Source: DASSJF01 sp035934535
GTDB taxonomy: Bacteria; Sysuimicrobiota; Sysuimicrobiia; Sysuimicrobiales; Segetimicrobiaceae
DNA: 64,000 nucleotides
Assembly (NCBI GenBank): GCA_035934535.1
Contig: DASYXS010000097.1
Span: 7,605-71,604, forward strand
Direction of reading: 5' to 3'
In this document: one piece after another, positions 45,655-53,418 of the stretch
Numbering within the stretch: position 1 is the stretch's first letter
Layout: each line of letters begins with the position of its first letter
Notes under the pieces: generated by a model
Databases searched by the model: none
What the model was told of the DNA's origin: nothing
Seen by the model: only the letters and a program-made list of their open reading frames with translations
Position numbers and translations under genes: made by a program

Positions 45655-46914
45655 CTACGTGGACCGCGCCCGCCCCGGTCGCTTCGGCGAAGGCTCCGCG
45701 GCCAGGGGCGCGGCCGCGCGCTCCGCGGCGGCGATGACGTGCTTGAGCGGCACGCCGAGGCGTTCGGCGATGGCGCGGCAGGCCTCGAACTCGGGCGCCG
45801 CGTTCAAGACGTCGGCGCCGTCCTCGGCGATTTTCACCGGAATCGTCCCGTACTCCGTTTCCACATCTACGGTCCGCCGCGACGCGGCCAGACGCGCGAC
45901 CTCGTACGCGCGCACGCCGAGCGTCGTCGTCTCCGCGAGCAAGATGCCGGTCAATTCCCGCGCCCGGTCCGGGGACACGAGCACGCGCAGCACGTGGCCG
46001 GGCCGGCCCTTTTTCATCACCGCCGGTACGGCGGCGACGTCGAGCGCGCCCGCCTGGAAGAGACGCGCCGTGACGTGCGGGTACAGCTGCGGATTCATAT
46101 CGTCGATCGACGTCTCCAGCATCACGAGCCGCTCGGTCCGCGCCCCGCCGCCAAACGGGTCCGCGCCGTCGCCGTTCGCGCCCGCGCGGCCCTCCGGCGT
46201 CTGCAGCGCCTCGCCGACGAACAAACGCAGGACGTTCGCCCGCTCGGGATCGTCGCGGCCGGCGCCGGTGCCGATCCGCTCCACGCGCATCAGCGGCAGC
46301 GGGCCCCAGGCGGACACGATCTCTTGCAGCAGCGCGGCGCCCGTGGGCGTCAACCACTCGCCCTCGATCTCACCGCCTGACACCGGCATGCCTTCGAGCA
46401 GCGCCTGCGTCGCGGGGGCCGGCACCGGTACCAGGCCGTGCCGGATGCGTACCCAGCCGCGCCCGATGGTGACGGGAGACGCGACGATGCGGTGGAGTTT
46501 GAGGGCCTCCACCCCGGCGAGCACTCCCACCACGTCGACGAGGGTATCGAGGCCGCCCAATTCGTGCAGATGAACATGCTCGACCGGCACGCCGTGTACT
46601 TGGGATTCGACCTCGGCCAGGCGTCGCAGCACACCCGCGGCGCGCCGGCGGATCGGCGCCGCCACCCGGCAGCCGTCCACGGTCGCGGCGAGCTCCGGAT
46701 AGAGGCGCTCGTGGGCCGGATCGTCCTCGATAACCTCGACGCGCAGGGCGGGGACTCCGCGGCGCTCACCCGGCGTAACCGAGAGGCGGACCGGCACGCC
46801 GAGGTCGGCGACCACCCCATGCAGCGCCGCCTCCGGCCACCCCGCGCCGACGAGCGCGCCGAGCAGCATGTCCCCGCTCGCGCCGCTCCCGCAGTCAAGG
46901 TACCCGAGACGCAT
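45655..46914 (-). CDS. larC: Nickel-pincer cofactor biosynthesis protein LarC, unsplit form
   Basis: LarC, 419 residues, is the nickel insertase that completes the nickel-pincer nucleotide cofactor. Opening YLDCGSGASGDMLLGALVGA and HVHLHELGGLDTLVDVVG (His-rich metal site), then the second part with ETSIDDMNPQLYPHV and VMKKGRPGHVLRVL. In Lactiplantibacillus plantarum larC needs a ribosomal frameshift to join two parts; here it is one open frame, so no frameshift is needed. The start overlaps larB by 20 bp. Confidence 0.93.
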   Translation of the reverse strand: MRLGYLDCGSGASGDMLLGALVGAGWPEAALHGVVADLGVPVRLSVTPGERRGVPALRVEVIEDDPAHERLYPELAATVDGCRVAAPIRRRAAGVLRRLAEVESQVHGVPVEHVHLHELGGLDTLVDVVGVLAGVEALKLHRIVASPVTIGRGWVRIRHGLVPVPAPATQALLEGMPVSGGEIEGEWLTPTGAALLQEIVSAWGPLPLMRVERIGTGAGRDDPERANVLRLFVGEALQTPEGRAGANGDGADPFGGGARTERLVMLETSIDDMNPQLYPHVTARLFQAGALDVAAVPAVMKKGRPGHVLRVLVSPDRARELTGILLAETTTLGVRAYEVARLAASRRTVDVETEYGTIPVKIAEDGADVLNAAPEFEACRAIAERLGVPLKHVIAAAERAAAPLAAEPSPKRPGRARST

Positions 46915-47689
46915 GCGCCTCCCCGGAAACCTCCGTCACGCCGGTCGCGCTGCCGTTGATGCACGCGGCGAGGTAGCCCGCGCCGAAGCCGTTGTCGATG
47001 TTCACGACCGCGACGCCGGGAGCGCACGCGTTGAGCATCGTGAGCAGCGGCGCAAGCCCGCCGAGATGCGCCCCATAGCCAATGCTGGTCGGCACGCCGA
47101 TGACCGGCGCCCGCGTGAGGCCCGCCACAACCGCCGGCAGCGCGCCGTCCATGCCGGCGGCCACGACCAGCGCCCGCGCCCGCTCGAGCAGGTCGCGGTG
47201 CGGGACGAGACGGTGCAGCCCGCTCACGCCGACGTCGTAGGCGCGCACAACCTCGGCCCCCATCACCTCCGCCGTCCACGCCGCCTCCTCGGCGACGGGC
47301 AGATCGCCGGTGCCCCCGGTCAGCACGCCGACGCAGCCGGTGCGGTGACGCGGCGCCTCACCGAGCACGATGAGGCGCGCATCCGCGACGTACGTCGCAC
47401 CGGGCAGCGCTTCGGCGACCGCGGCCGCGACGTCCGCGGGCGCGCGGGTCAGCAGCACAGGACCGCCGGCCCGGCGCAGCGCGGAGGCGATCTCGACGAT
47501 CTGCGCGACGGACTTTCCGGGGCAGTAGACCGCTTCCGGCGCGCCGCGCCGCAGCGGCCGGTGGGTGTCCGCCTTGGCGAAGCCGAGGTCCGCGAACGGC
47601 AGCCAGCGCAGCGCCGAGAGGGCGTCCGCCACGGAAACCCGGCCGGACCGGACGTCACCCAGCAGGCGGGTGAGCGTGTCTTCGTTCAC
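46895..47689 (-). CDS. larB: Nickel-pincer cofactor biosynthesis protein LarB
   Basis: LarB, 264 residues, carboxylates and hydrolyses nicotinic acid adenine dinucleotide to the dicarboxylated mononucleotide, the first cofactor step. PurE-like C-terminal half with GGTGDLPVAEEAAWTAEVMG, AAGMDGALPAVVAGL and TSIGYGAHLGGLAPLLTML. An N-terminal segment ADALSALRWLPFADLGFAK is the typical LarB lead. GTG start at 47689 overlaps the larE stop as GTGA. Order is E-B-C. Confidence 0.93.
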   Translation of the reverse strand: MNEDTLTRLLGDVRSGRVSVADALSALRWLPFADLGFAKADTHRPLRRGAPEAVYCPGKSVAQIVEIASALRRAGGPVLLTRAPADVAAAVAEALPGATYVADARLIVLGEAPRHRTGCVGVLTGGTGDLPVAEEAAWTAEVMGAEVVRAYDVGVSGLHRLVPHRDLLERARALVVAAGMDGALPAVVAGLTRAPVIGVPTSIGYGAHLGGLAPLLTMLNACAPGVAVVNIDNGFGAGYLAACINGSATGVTEVSGEAHASRVP

Positions 47690-48561
47690 GCGCGTCGCCC
47701 GTCCGCCGGCGCGACGAGCCCGGTGGTTTGCCGGCGGGCGGTACCGGCCGCGGCCAGTTCCGCCGAAAACCGCCCCGATCGCAGCCCGTCCGGCGCGATC
47801 CGCACGCTCGCAAAGCCGATCGCGCGCAGCGCGTCCGCGAGCCGGTCCGACATCGCCGTCAGGCGCCCGACCTCCGGCGACGGCACCTCGACGCTCGCGG
47901 CGGCGCCGTGGTGGCGGACCCGCACGTCGCGGAACCCGAGGCTCCGAACGATGCGCTCCGCCGCTTCGATCTGGCCGAGCGCGGCGACGGTCACCGGCGA
48001 TCCGAACGGCAGGCGCGATGCGAGGCACGGCGCGGCGGGCTTGTCCCACACCTCGAGCCCGCGCCGGCGCGCCAGAGCGCGGATCTCCGCCTTGCCGAGG
48101 CCCGCGTCGAGCAGCGGTGCGTGCACCGCGAACTCCCCGGCCGCGCGCATCCCCGGCCGGTCATCGCCCACGTCGTCGGCGTTGGCGCCGTAGACGAGGG
48201 CCGGGAGGCCGAGTTCGGCGGCGAGCCGGGTGAGCTCGGTAAACAGCGCGTGCTTGCAGAAATAGCAGCGGTTCGCGTCGTTGCGGAGGTAGCGGGCGTC
48301 CTCGAACTCGCGCGTCTCGACGTGCAGGTGCCGCACGCCGAGCGATGCGGCGATCCGCTCCGCGGCGGCCAGCTCGTCCTGCGCAAGCGACGGAGAGACC
48401 GCGGTCGCCGCGACGCACCGGTCGCCGAGCACGTCAAAGGCAGCCGCGAGCAGATACGCGCTGTCGACGCCGCCCGAAAACGCGACCACGACGCCGCCGA
48501 GCGTCCGGAGACCGGCCTCGAGCCGCGCCTGCTTACCGTCGAGCGTGTTCACGCCGCGCAT
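47686..48561 (-). CDS. larE: ATP-dependent sacrificial sulfur transferase LarE
   Basis: LarE, 291 residues, donates sulfur to the cofactor precursor, twice per molecule. PP-loop AFSGGVDSAYLL (about 27-38), the RCYFCK motif (99-103) and the Cys of AAPCLASR (179), aligned with the sacrificial Cys of L. plantarum LarE, all occur. The Cys therefore suggests the self-sacrificing form, not the iron-sulfur form that has three Cys. The start overlaps the EamA gene's end by 29 bp. First of the three cofactor genes. Confidence 0.93.
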   Translation of the reverse strand: MRGVNTLDGKQARLEAGLRTLGGVVVAFSGGVDSAYLLAAAFDVLGDRCVAATAVSPSLAQDELAAAERIAASLGVRHLHVETREFEDARYLRNDANRCYFCKHALFTELTRLAAELGLPALVYGANADDVGDDRPGMRAAGEFAVHAPLLDAGLGKAEIRALARRRGLEVWDKPAAPCLASRLPFGSPVTVAALGQIEAAERIVRSLGFRDVRVRHHGAAASVEVPSPEVGRLTAMSDRLADALRAIGFASVRIAPDGLRSGRFSAELAAAGTARRQTTGLVAPADGRRA

Positions 48562-49528
48562 CCCCTCCGCGTCCTTCGACCCGTCCTTCGACCGGCGGCC
48601 GCACTACGCCTCCGTGGCCACCCGCGAGCCGCACGCCCGCGAGGGTGAGGAGCGCCCCCGCCGCCTGCACGGGACTCAGCGACTCGCCGAGGACTGCGGC
48701 GGCGATTACCACCGCGGAGACCGGCTCGAGGTACACGTACACCATCGTCTGCCGCTGTCCGAACCGGTGCAGCGACCGGCCCCAGAGCGCCATCGCCACG
48801 ACCATCCCAGCGGTGCCGCCGTAGACGAGCCCGCCCCACGCCGGCCACGACACCGCGCCCCACGCGTAATGGGCCACGTCCGGCAGCGCAAGCGGCGCGA
48901 AAAGGAACATCGCGATCCCCATCGCCCACCCGGTCGCCTGCCACGTCCCGGCCGCCGCCACGACGGGGCTCACCGCGAAGCTGTACCAGCTCCACGCGGC
49001 GGCCGCGCCGAGCGCGAGCACATCGCCGATCAACCGCGACGCGCCGAGCCCGCCCGCCGCTCCCCAGACTAAGAACGCCACGCCCGCGATGCCGGCCGCG
49101 AGTCCAATCCACCGGCGGCTGTCCAGGGTCTCGCCGCCGCGCACGGCCAGCCACGCTGCGGTTAGGATCGGGGACGCCGCAAGCAAGATCGCGCTTTGTC
49201 CGGCCGTCGTCCAGCGGAGGCTGCCCACGAGCAGGATCTGAAACGCCGCCTGGGCGATCCCCGCGACCAAGACGGCCCACCGGAGTCCGCGCGGCACCGC
49301 TCGGCGCCGCGGCAACCAGATCGCCGCCAGCACGGCAGTGGCCAGGGCGAGGCGCAGAAACGTGAAGTCGACGACCGGGATCTCGCGCAGCGCAAGCCGT
49401 GCGCCGGGGTAAATGCCACCCCACAGCACCACCGCCAGCAGCGGTTCGACGAGAATCCACCCGCCCGCGCGGCGGCCCGCCGCTCCGGGCACGGCCGGGG
49501 CCCCGCCGGCGGCCGAAGCCCCGCTCAT
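48533..49528 (-). CDS. EamA/DMT family transporter
   Basis: Membrane protein, 331 residues, with ten helices in two EamA repeats (about 30-155 and 180-305). Marks: VLWGGIYPGARLALREIPVVDF in repeat one and ALWGRSLHRFGQRQTMVYVYLEPV in repeat two. Members export or import amino acids, nucleotides or sugar derivatives; the substrate is unknown. ATG 49528 overlaps the SDR stop as ATGA. It precedes larE with a 29-bp overlap, and possibly handles a product of the cluster. Confidence 0.9.
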   Translation of the reverse strand: MSGASAAGGAPAVPGAAGRRAGGWILVEPLLAVVLWGGIYPGARLALREIPVVDFTFLRLALATAVLAAIWLPRRRAVPRGLRWAVLVAGIAQAAFQILLVGSLRWTTAGQSAILLAASPILTAAWLAVRGGETLDSRRWIGLAAGIAGVAFLVWGAAGGLGASRLIGDVLALGAAAAWSWYSFAVSPVVAAAGTWQATGWAMGIAMFLFAPLALPDVAHYAWGAVSWPAWGGLVYGGTAGMVVAMALWGRSLHRFGQRQTMVYVYLEPVSAVVIAAAVLGESLSPVQAAGALLTLAGVRLAGGHGGVVRPPVEGRVEGRGGDARREHARR

Positions 49529-50277
49529 ACCATTACGGAACCGCCGTTCACATCGAGGCACTGGCCGGTCATGAACCGGCCGTCGTCCGAGGCGAGGTAC
49601 AGCGCGGCCTTGGCGATGTCGTCAGGATCGCCCATGCGGCGCAGCGGCAGCTCCGCGGCCCGCGCGCGCTGGCGCTCGGGCGGGTAGATCGCGCGGTTCA
49701 TGTCGGTGACGATCGCGCCGGGACAGATCGCGTTCACCGTGATGCTGTACTCGCCGACCTCGCGCGCCAGCGACCGCGTGAACGCCAGGACGAAGCCTTT
49801 GGTCCCGGAGTAGACGGCGAAGTCGGCCGATCCGACGTGGCCGAGCTGGGACGAAAGGTTGATGATCCGTCCGCCACGCCGGTCGATCATCGACGGCAGG
49901 AGCGCCCGCGTCAGCGTGAGCGTCCCGTATATGTTCACGCCGATCATCGCGGTCCACGTCGACGGATCCTGCGTCGCGAACGGCACGACGTCCATAATGC
50001 CCGCGTTGTTGACGAGCACGTCGACGCGCCCGAACTCGCGCAGCGCCCGCTCCGCGAGCGCGCCCGTATCAGCGCTCCTCGCCACATCGGCCCGGACCGC
50101 GATCCCCCGCCGTCCGGTCCGTTCAATCTGCTCGACGACGAATGCCGCCTCGGCTTCCGCGGCTCGGTAGGCGATCACGATGTCGGCGCCTTCTTGCGCG
50201 AAGCACAGCGCGGTCGCGCGGCCGAAGCCGCGGCTGCCGCCGGTGATGAGCGCGACCCGATCGGTAAGCCTGCCCAT
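49525..50277 (-). CDS. SDR family oxidoreductase
   Basis: Short-chain dehydrogenase, 250 residues. TGGSRGFG (about 12-19), NNAG, catalytic Ser of NLSSQLGH, YSGTK pair and PGAIVTDM after it; the C-terminus is DVNGGSVMV. Start ATG 50277 with GGAGGGG 2 bp upstream; a GTG 50289 start is also open. Head of the long minus-strand run with EamA and the lar genes; it is divergent from the lyase at 50444 with a 166-bp region between. Substrate unknown. Confidence 0.9.
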   Translation of the reverse strand: MGRLTDRVALITGGSRGFGRATALCFAQEGADIVIAYRAAEAEAAFVVEQIERTGRRGIAVRADVARSADTGALAERALREFGRVDVLVNNAGIMDVVPFATQDPSTWTAMIGVNIYGTLTLTRALLPSMIDRRGGRIINLSSQLGHVGSADFAVYSGTKGFVLAFTRSLAREVGEYSITVNAICPGAIVTDMNRAIYPPERQRARAAELPLRRMGDPDDIAKAALYLASDDGRFMTGQCLDVNGGSVMV

Positions 50278-50443
50278 GGCCCCCTCCACCGCACCGAACT
50301 AGGCCACGATAGCGTGGATTGTGCGTGGCCCCGGGAGGTTCGGCGAGCCGGACCGCGCGACCTACGGGAGGAGACGCTGAGCGCCACAGCCAACGGCAGA
50401 GCGTCTCAACCAGCACCACCCCCGCGGGGAGGTCCGGCCCGCC

Positions 50444-51286
50444 ATGCCGACGATCGCCGAGAAGCGCCGCACGTTCCGGCAGCTCCACGAATCCGGCTGC
50501 TTCATCATTCCAAACCCGTGGGACGCCGGCACCGCGCGCTATCTGCAGCACCTCGGCTTCAAGGCGATCGCGACGACCAGCTCCGGCGCGGCGTGGTCGA
50601 TGGCGCTGCCCGATGAGGACTGGGCGCTCACCCGCGATCCGATGCTGGCGCACATCCGCATGATCGTCGAGGCGTCCGATCTGCCCGTGAACGCCGATTA
50701 CGAATCGGGCTATGCGGACGATCCCGCGGGCGTCGGCGAAAGCGTGCGGCTGTGCATCGAGACGGGCGTGGCCGGCCTGTCGATCGAGGATTCGACCGGC
50801 GACGCGTCCCGGCCGCTCTATGACTTCGACCTGGCCGTCGCCCGCATCCGCGCCGCCCGGGTTGCGATCGACCGCGCCGGCGGCGACGTGCTCCTCGTCG
50901 GGCGTTCGGAAGGGTTCATCCGCGGAGCACCCGACCTCGACGAGACGATCGGCCGGCTCCGGGCCTACGCGTCGGCCGGTGCCGACTGTCTCTACGCGCC
51001 GGGGATCCGGACGCGCGAGCAGATCGGCGCGGTCGTCGACGCCGTGGCGCCGAAGCCGGTCAACCTCCTGATCGGCGCGCCGATCGGGCTCACCCTCGCG
51101 GACGCAGCCGCCCTCGGCGTGCGCCGGATCAGCGTCGGCGGCGCGCTCGCGCGCGCCGCCTGGGGCGGATTCATCCGCGCGGCGACAGGCCTCGTCGCGG
51201 GGACCTTCGACGCCTTCGCGGACGCGGCGCCCGGCGGTGACCTGAACGCGTTGTTCACCGGGGACTTCAAGCGGAGGCAGCGGTGA
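50444..51286 (+). CDS. Isocitrate lyase / phosphoenolpyruvate mutase family protein
   Basis: TIM-barrel lyase, 280 residues, acting on C-C or C-P bonds next to a carboxylate. FIIPNPWDAGTARYLQ, the metal-binding DYESGY (in VNADYESGY) and the IEDSTGD loop (about 115) match the short PEP-mutase/oxaloacetate-decarboxylase-like branch; the KKCGH loop of isocitrate lyase is absent. Likely substrate a 2-methylisocitrate or oxaloacetate-like acid, not determined. It overlaps the next gene by 4 bp. Confidence 0.88.
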   Translation: MPTIAEKRRTFRQLHESGCFIIPNPWDAGTARYLQHLGFKAIATTSSGAAWSMALPDEDWALTRDPMLAHIRMIVEASDLPVNADYESGYADDPAGVGESVRLCIETGVAGLSIEDSTGDASRPLYDFDLAVARIRAARVAIDRAGGDVLLVGRSEGFIRGAPDLDETIGRLRAYASAGADCLYAPGIRTREQIGAVVDAVAPKPVNLLIGAPIGLTLADAAALGVRRISVGGALARAAWGGFIRAATGLVAGTFDAFADAAPGGDLNALFTGDFKRRQR

Positions 51287-51882
51287 TGCCGGCGGACGTC
51301 CGGTATGCGCGTCTTGCGACACCGGTCGGACCCATGCTCGTCGCGGAGACCGACGGAGGCGTGCTGGCCATCTACTTTGAGGAAGGACGCAGGCGCCGCC
51401 GCGTCGACCGGGCGTGGCGCCTCGTCGATGCGCGCGAGATCCGCGTCGCCGCCCAACTCGCGGAGTACTTCGCCGGCACCCGCCGGACGTTCGAGGTTCG
51501 CCTCGCGCCGCAGGGCACACCGTTTCAGCGGCGCGTCTGGGAGGCGGTGGCGGCGATCCCGTACGGGAAGACTCGCTCCTACGGAGCGATCGCATCCGAG
51601 ATCGGCGCGCCCATTGCCGTGCGCGCCGTCGGCGCGGCGAACGGCCGGAATCCATGGCCGATCGTCGTGCCCTGCCACCGCGTAATCGGGAGCGACGGGT
51701 CGCTGACGGGGTACGGCGGCGGGCTTCCGATCAAGCGCGCGCTGCTCGACTTCGAGCGCGGCGCCGGCCGGCTCTTTACGGGTCCCGGAGATTCGTGGCT
51801 GGCGTCGCCCCGCGGGGGCGGGACTAGCCCTCGGGATGCGAGGGCGTCGGAATCCACCACTCCTCGCCGCGCGGTGTCGTAA
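51283..51882 (+). CDS. ogt: Methylated-DNA-[protein]-cysteine S-methyltransferase
   Basis: DNA repair protein, 199 residues, which transfers a methyl from O6-methylguanine to its own Cys. Visible motif IVVPCHRVIGSDGSLTGYGG carries the acceptor Cys, with the helix-turn-helix RVWEAVAAIPYGKTRSYG before it. The C-terminus has a 30-residue Ser/Arg-rich tail beyond the usual end, in the region shared with the convergent peptidase gene. GTG 51283 and ATG 51286 are both open. It overlaps the lyase stop, so the two are co-translated. Confidence 0.92.
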   Translation: MMPADVRYARLATPVGPMLVAETDGGVLAIYFEEGRRRRRVDRAWRLVDAREIRVAAQLAEYFAGTRRTFEVRLAPQGTPFQRRVWEAVAAIPYGKTRSYGAIASEIGAPIAVRAVGAANGRNPWPIVVPCHRVIGSDGSLTGYGGGLPIKRALLDFERGAGRLFTGPGDSWLASPRGGGTSPRDARASESTTPRRAVS

Positions 51883-53407
51883 CGTACTCGGGCCAGCGCA
51901 GATCGACCGGCGGCGCGAAGTCGCGCGGCAGGAGCGGCGCGACCCACCGGGCGCCGCCGACGCCGCCGCCGGTCCGCTCCTCGAATTCGGCCCGCGCGGC
52001 CGCGAGCTCGCCGGGAGACACCAGCAGGTCGACGAGGCTCGCCGCGATCGTCTTGCCCGCGGTGAACGTCATCGGATCGATGCAGGCCGGCACGCCGCCG
52101 ATCGCGTTTGACGTCCACGCCGGATACTCGTAGCCCGGCTGCGCCGGCCGGAGCCGAGGCCGCCCGGTGAACAGCCGCGCCGTCGGCGCGTGCCACGTGT
52201 AGTCGACGTAGTCGTCCGACGTGAAGCTCTGCTGCCAGGCGGGCAGCGCCTCCCGCAGGCGCGCCTCGTTCTCGGCCGGCGGCACGAGCCGGCTGCACGA
52301 CGCGATGAACGGGTCCTCCATCGGCGTGATGCCGAGGGTTTGCTGGATCTCCCGGCCGAACCGGCGCGCCTCTTCGCCGAAGACCGGGGGCCCGACCAGT
52401 TCCAGATTGCGGTACACGAGCTCGGCGAGGGCACGGTTCGGCAGGCCGGTGCGCGTCTTCGTGATCCACCGAACGCCGTGCCGGCAGTGCGCGATCGCGG
52501 CCGCGTGGGCCGCGTTCCGCTCGAGCACCTTGGCGATCTGCTCCTGGATGCCGAGGCTCGGCGAGCGCCACGCGTACTGGATCGCGGCGTAGCGCGGCGG
52601 CAGGTTGTCGGACGTGCACTGCCCGCCCACCATCATGAACTCGTTGAGCGTCCACGTGCCGGTGTGCGGGAACATCGCTTCCTTCAAATACTTGCTGCTC
52701 GTGTACATCAGGCAGACCGCGTCGAGCGCCCCGGGGCACCGCGCCGTCGCGTGCGAGTGGCGGACCGGCATCAGCGAGTGGTCGATCCACGTTTCCGGCT
52801 CGTCGCACTCGAACGCGTACTGCGCGCTCCAATAGGCGCCGCACTGCGTATCCCAGGCGACGGTGTTGTTGGGATTCGGATGGAACGCGATGTAGGCGTC
52901 CGCGCCGTCGTAGTAGCCTTTGGCCGCGTGGACCGGCTTGGAGCCGCAGACCTTCTCCGCGGGCTCGCCGAAGAAGCGGAGTGTGCCCCGCAGGCCGTGC
53001 CGCTGCATCGCGGCCTTGGCCGCGAGCACGCCGGTCAGCGCGGCGACGCCGAGCGCGGAGTGCGGATCGGTGTGGCCGGCCGCGTACGGATGAAGGCCGT
53101 CGCGCGGCGCCCGCCGGGGCGCCGGCTGCTGCGAGTTCTCCGGCACCGCATCGTACTCGCCGTAGGAGCCCAGCACCGGCCGGCCCTCGCCGAACGTGGC
53201 GAGAAACGCCGTCGGCATCCCGCCCGTGCCTTCCTCGACGTGGAAGCCTTCCGCCCGCAGCAGGTCGCGGTAGGCGCGCGCGGACTTGTACTCGCGCCAC
53301 GCCGGCTCGGCGTACCGCCAGATCTCCTCGCAGAAGCGCGAGAGCCGCGGTCGGTTCTCCTCCACCCACGCGAGCGTGGTCTGCTTCTCCGCGGACAAGT
53401 GCGCCAT
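51824..53407 (-). CDS. M20 family peptidase/amidohydrolase, AbgB-like
   Basis: Cytoplasmic dizinc amidohydrolase, 527 residues, similar to p-aminobenzoyl-glutamate hydrolase AbgB and indole-acetyl-amino acid hydrolases. GSYGEYDAVPEN, HTDPHSALGVAAL (His ligand where relatives have Cys-Gly-His-Asp), GEPAEK (Glu ligand, the following usual Glu being Lys) and HSHATARCPGALDAV are visible. ATG 53407 with GGGAGGG 3 bp ahead starts the gene; the frame is open to 55933. It overlaps the convergent Ogt end by 59 bp. It runs with the M28 gene 11 bp away. Confidence 0.88.
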   Translation of the reverse strand: MAHLSAEKQTTLAWVEENRPRLSRFCEEIWRYAEPAWREYKSARAYRDLLRAEGFHVEEGTGGMPTAFLATFGEGRPVLGSYGEYDAVPENSQQPAPRRAPRDGLHPYAAGHTDPHSALGVAALTGVLAAKAAMQRHGLRGTLRFFGEPAEKVCGSKPVHAAKGYYDGADAYIAFHPNPNNTVAWDTQCGAYWSAQYAFECDEPETWIDHSLMPVRHSHATARCPGALDAVCLMYTSSKYLKEAMFPHTGTWTLNEFMMVGGQCTSDNLPPRYAAIQYAWRSPSLGIQEQIAKVLERNAAHAAAIAHCRHGVRWITKTRTGLPNRALAELVYRNLELVGPPVFGEEARRFGREIQQTLGITPMEDPFIASCSRLVPPAENEARLREALPAWQQSFTSDDYVDYTWHAPTARLFTGRPRLRPAQPGYEYPAWTSNAIGGVPACIDPMTFTAGKTIAASLVDLLVSPGELAAARAEFEERTGGGVGGARWVAPLLPRDFAPPVDLRWPEYVTTPRGEEWWIPTPSHPEG

Positions 53408-53418
53408 GGCGCCCTCCC

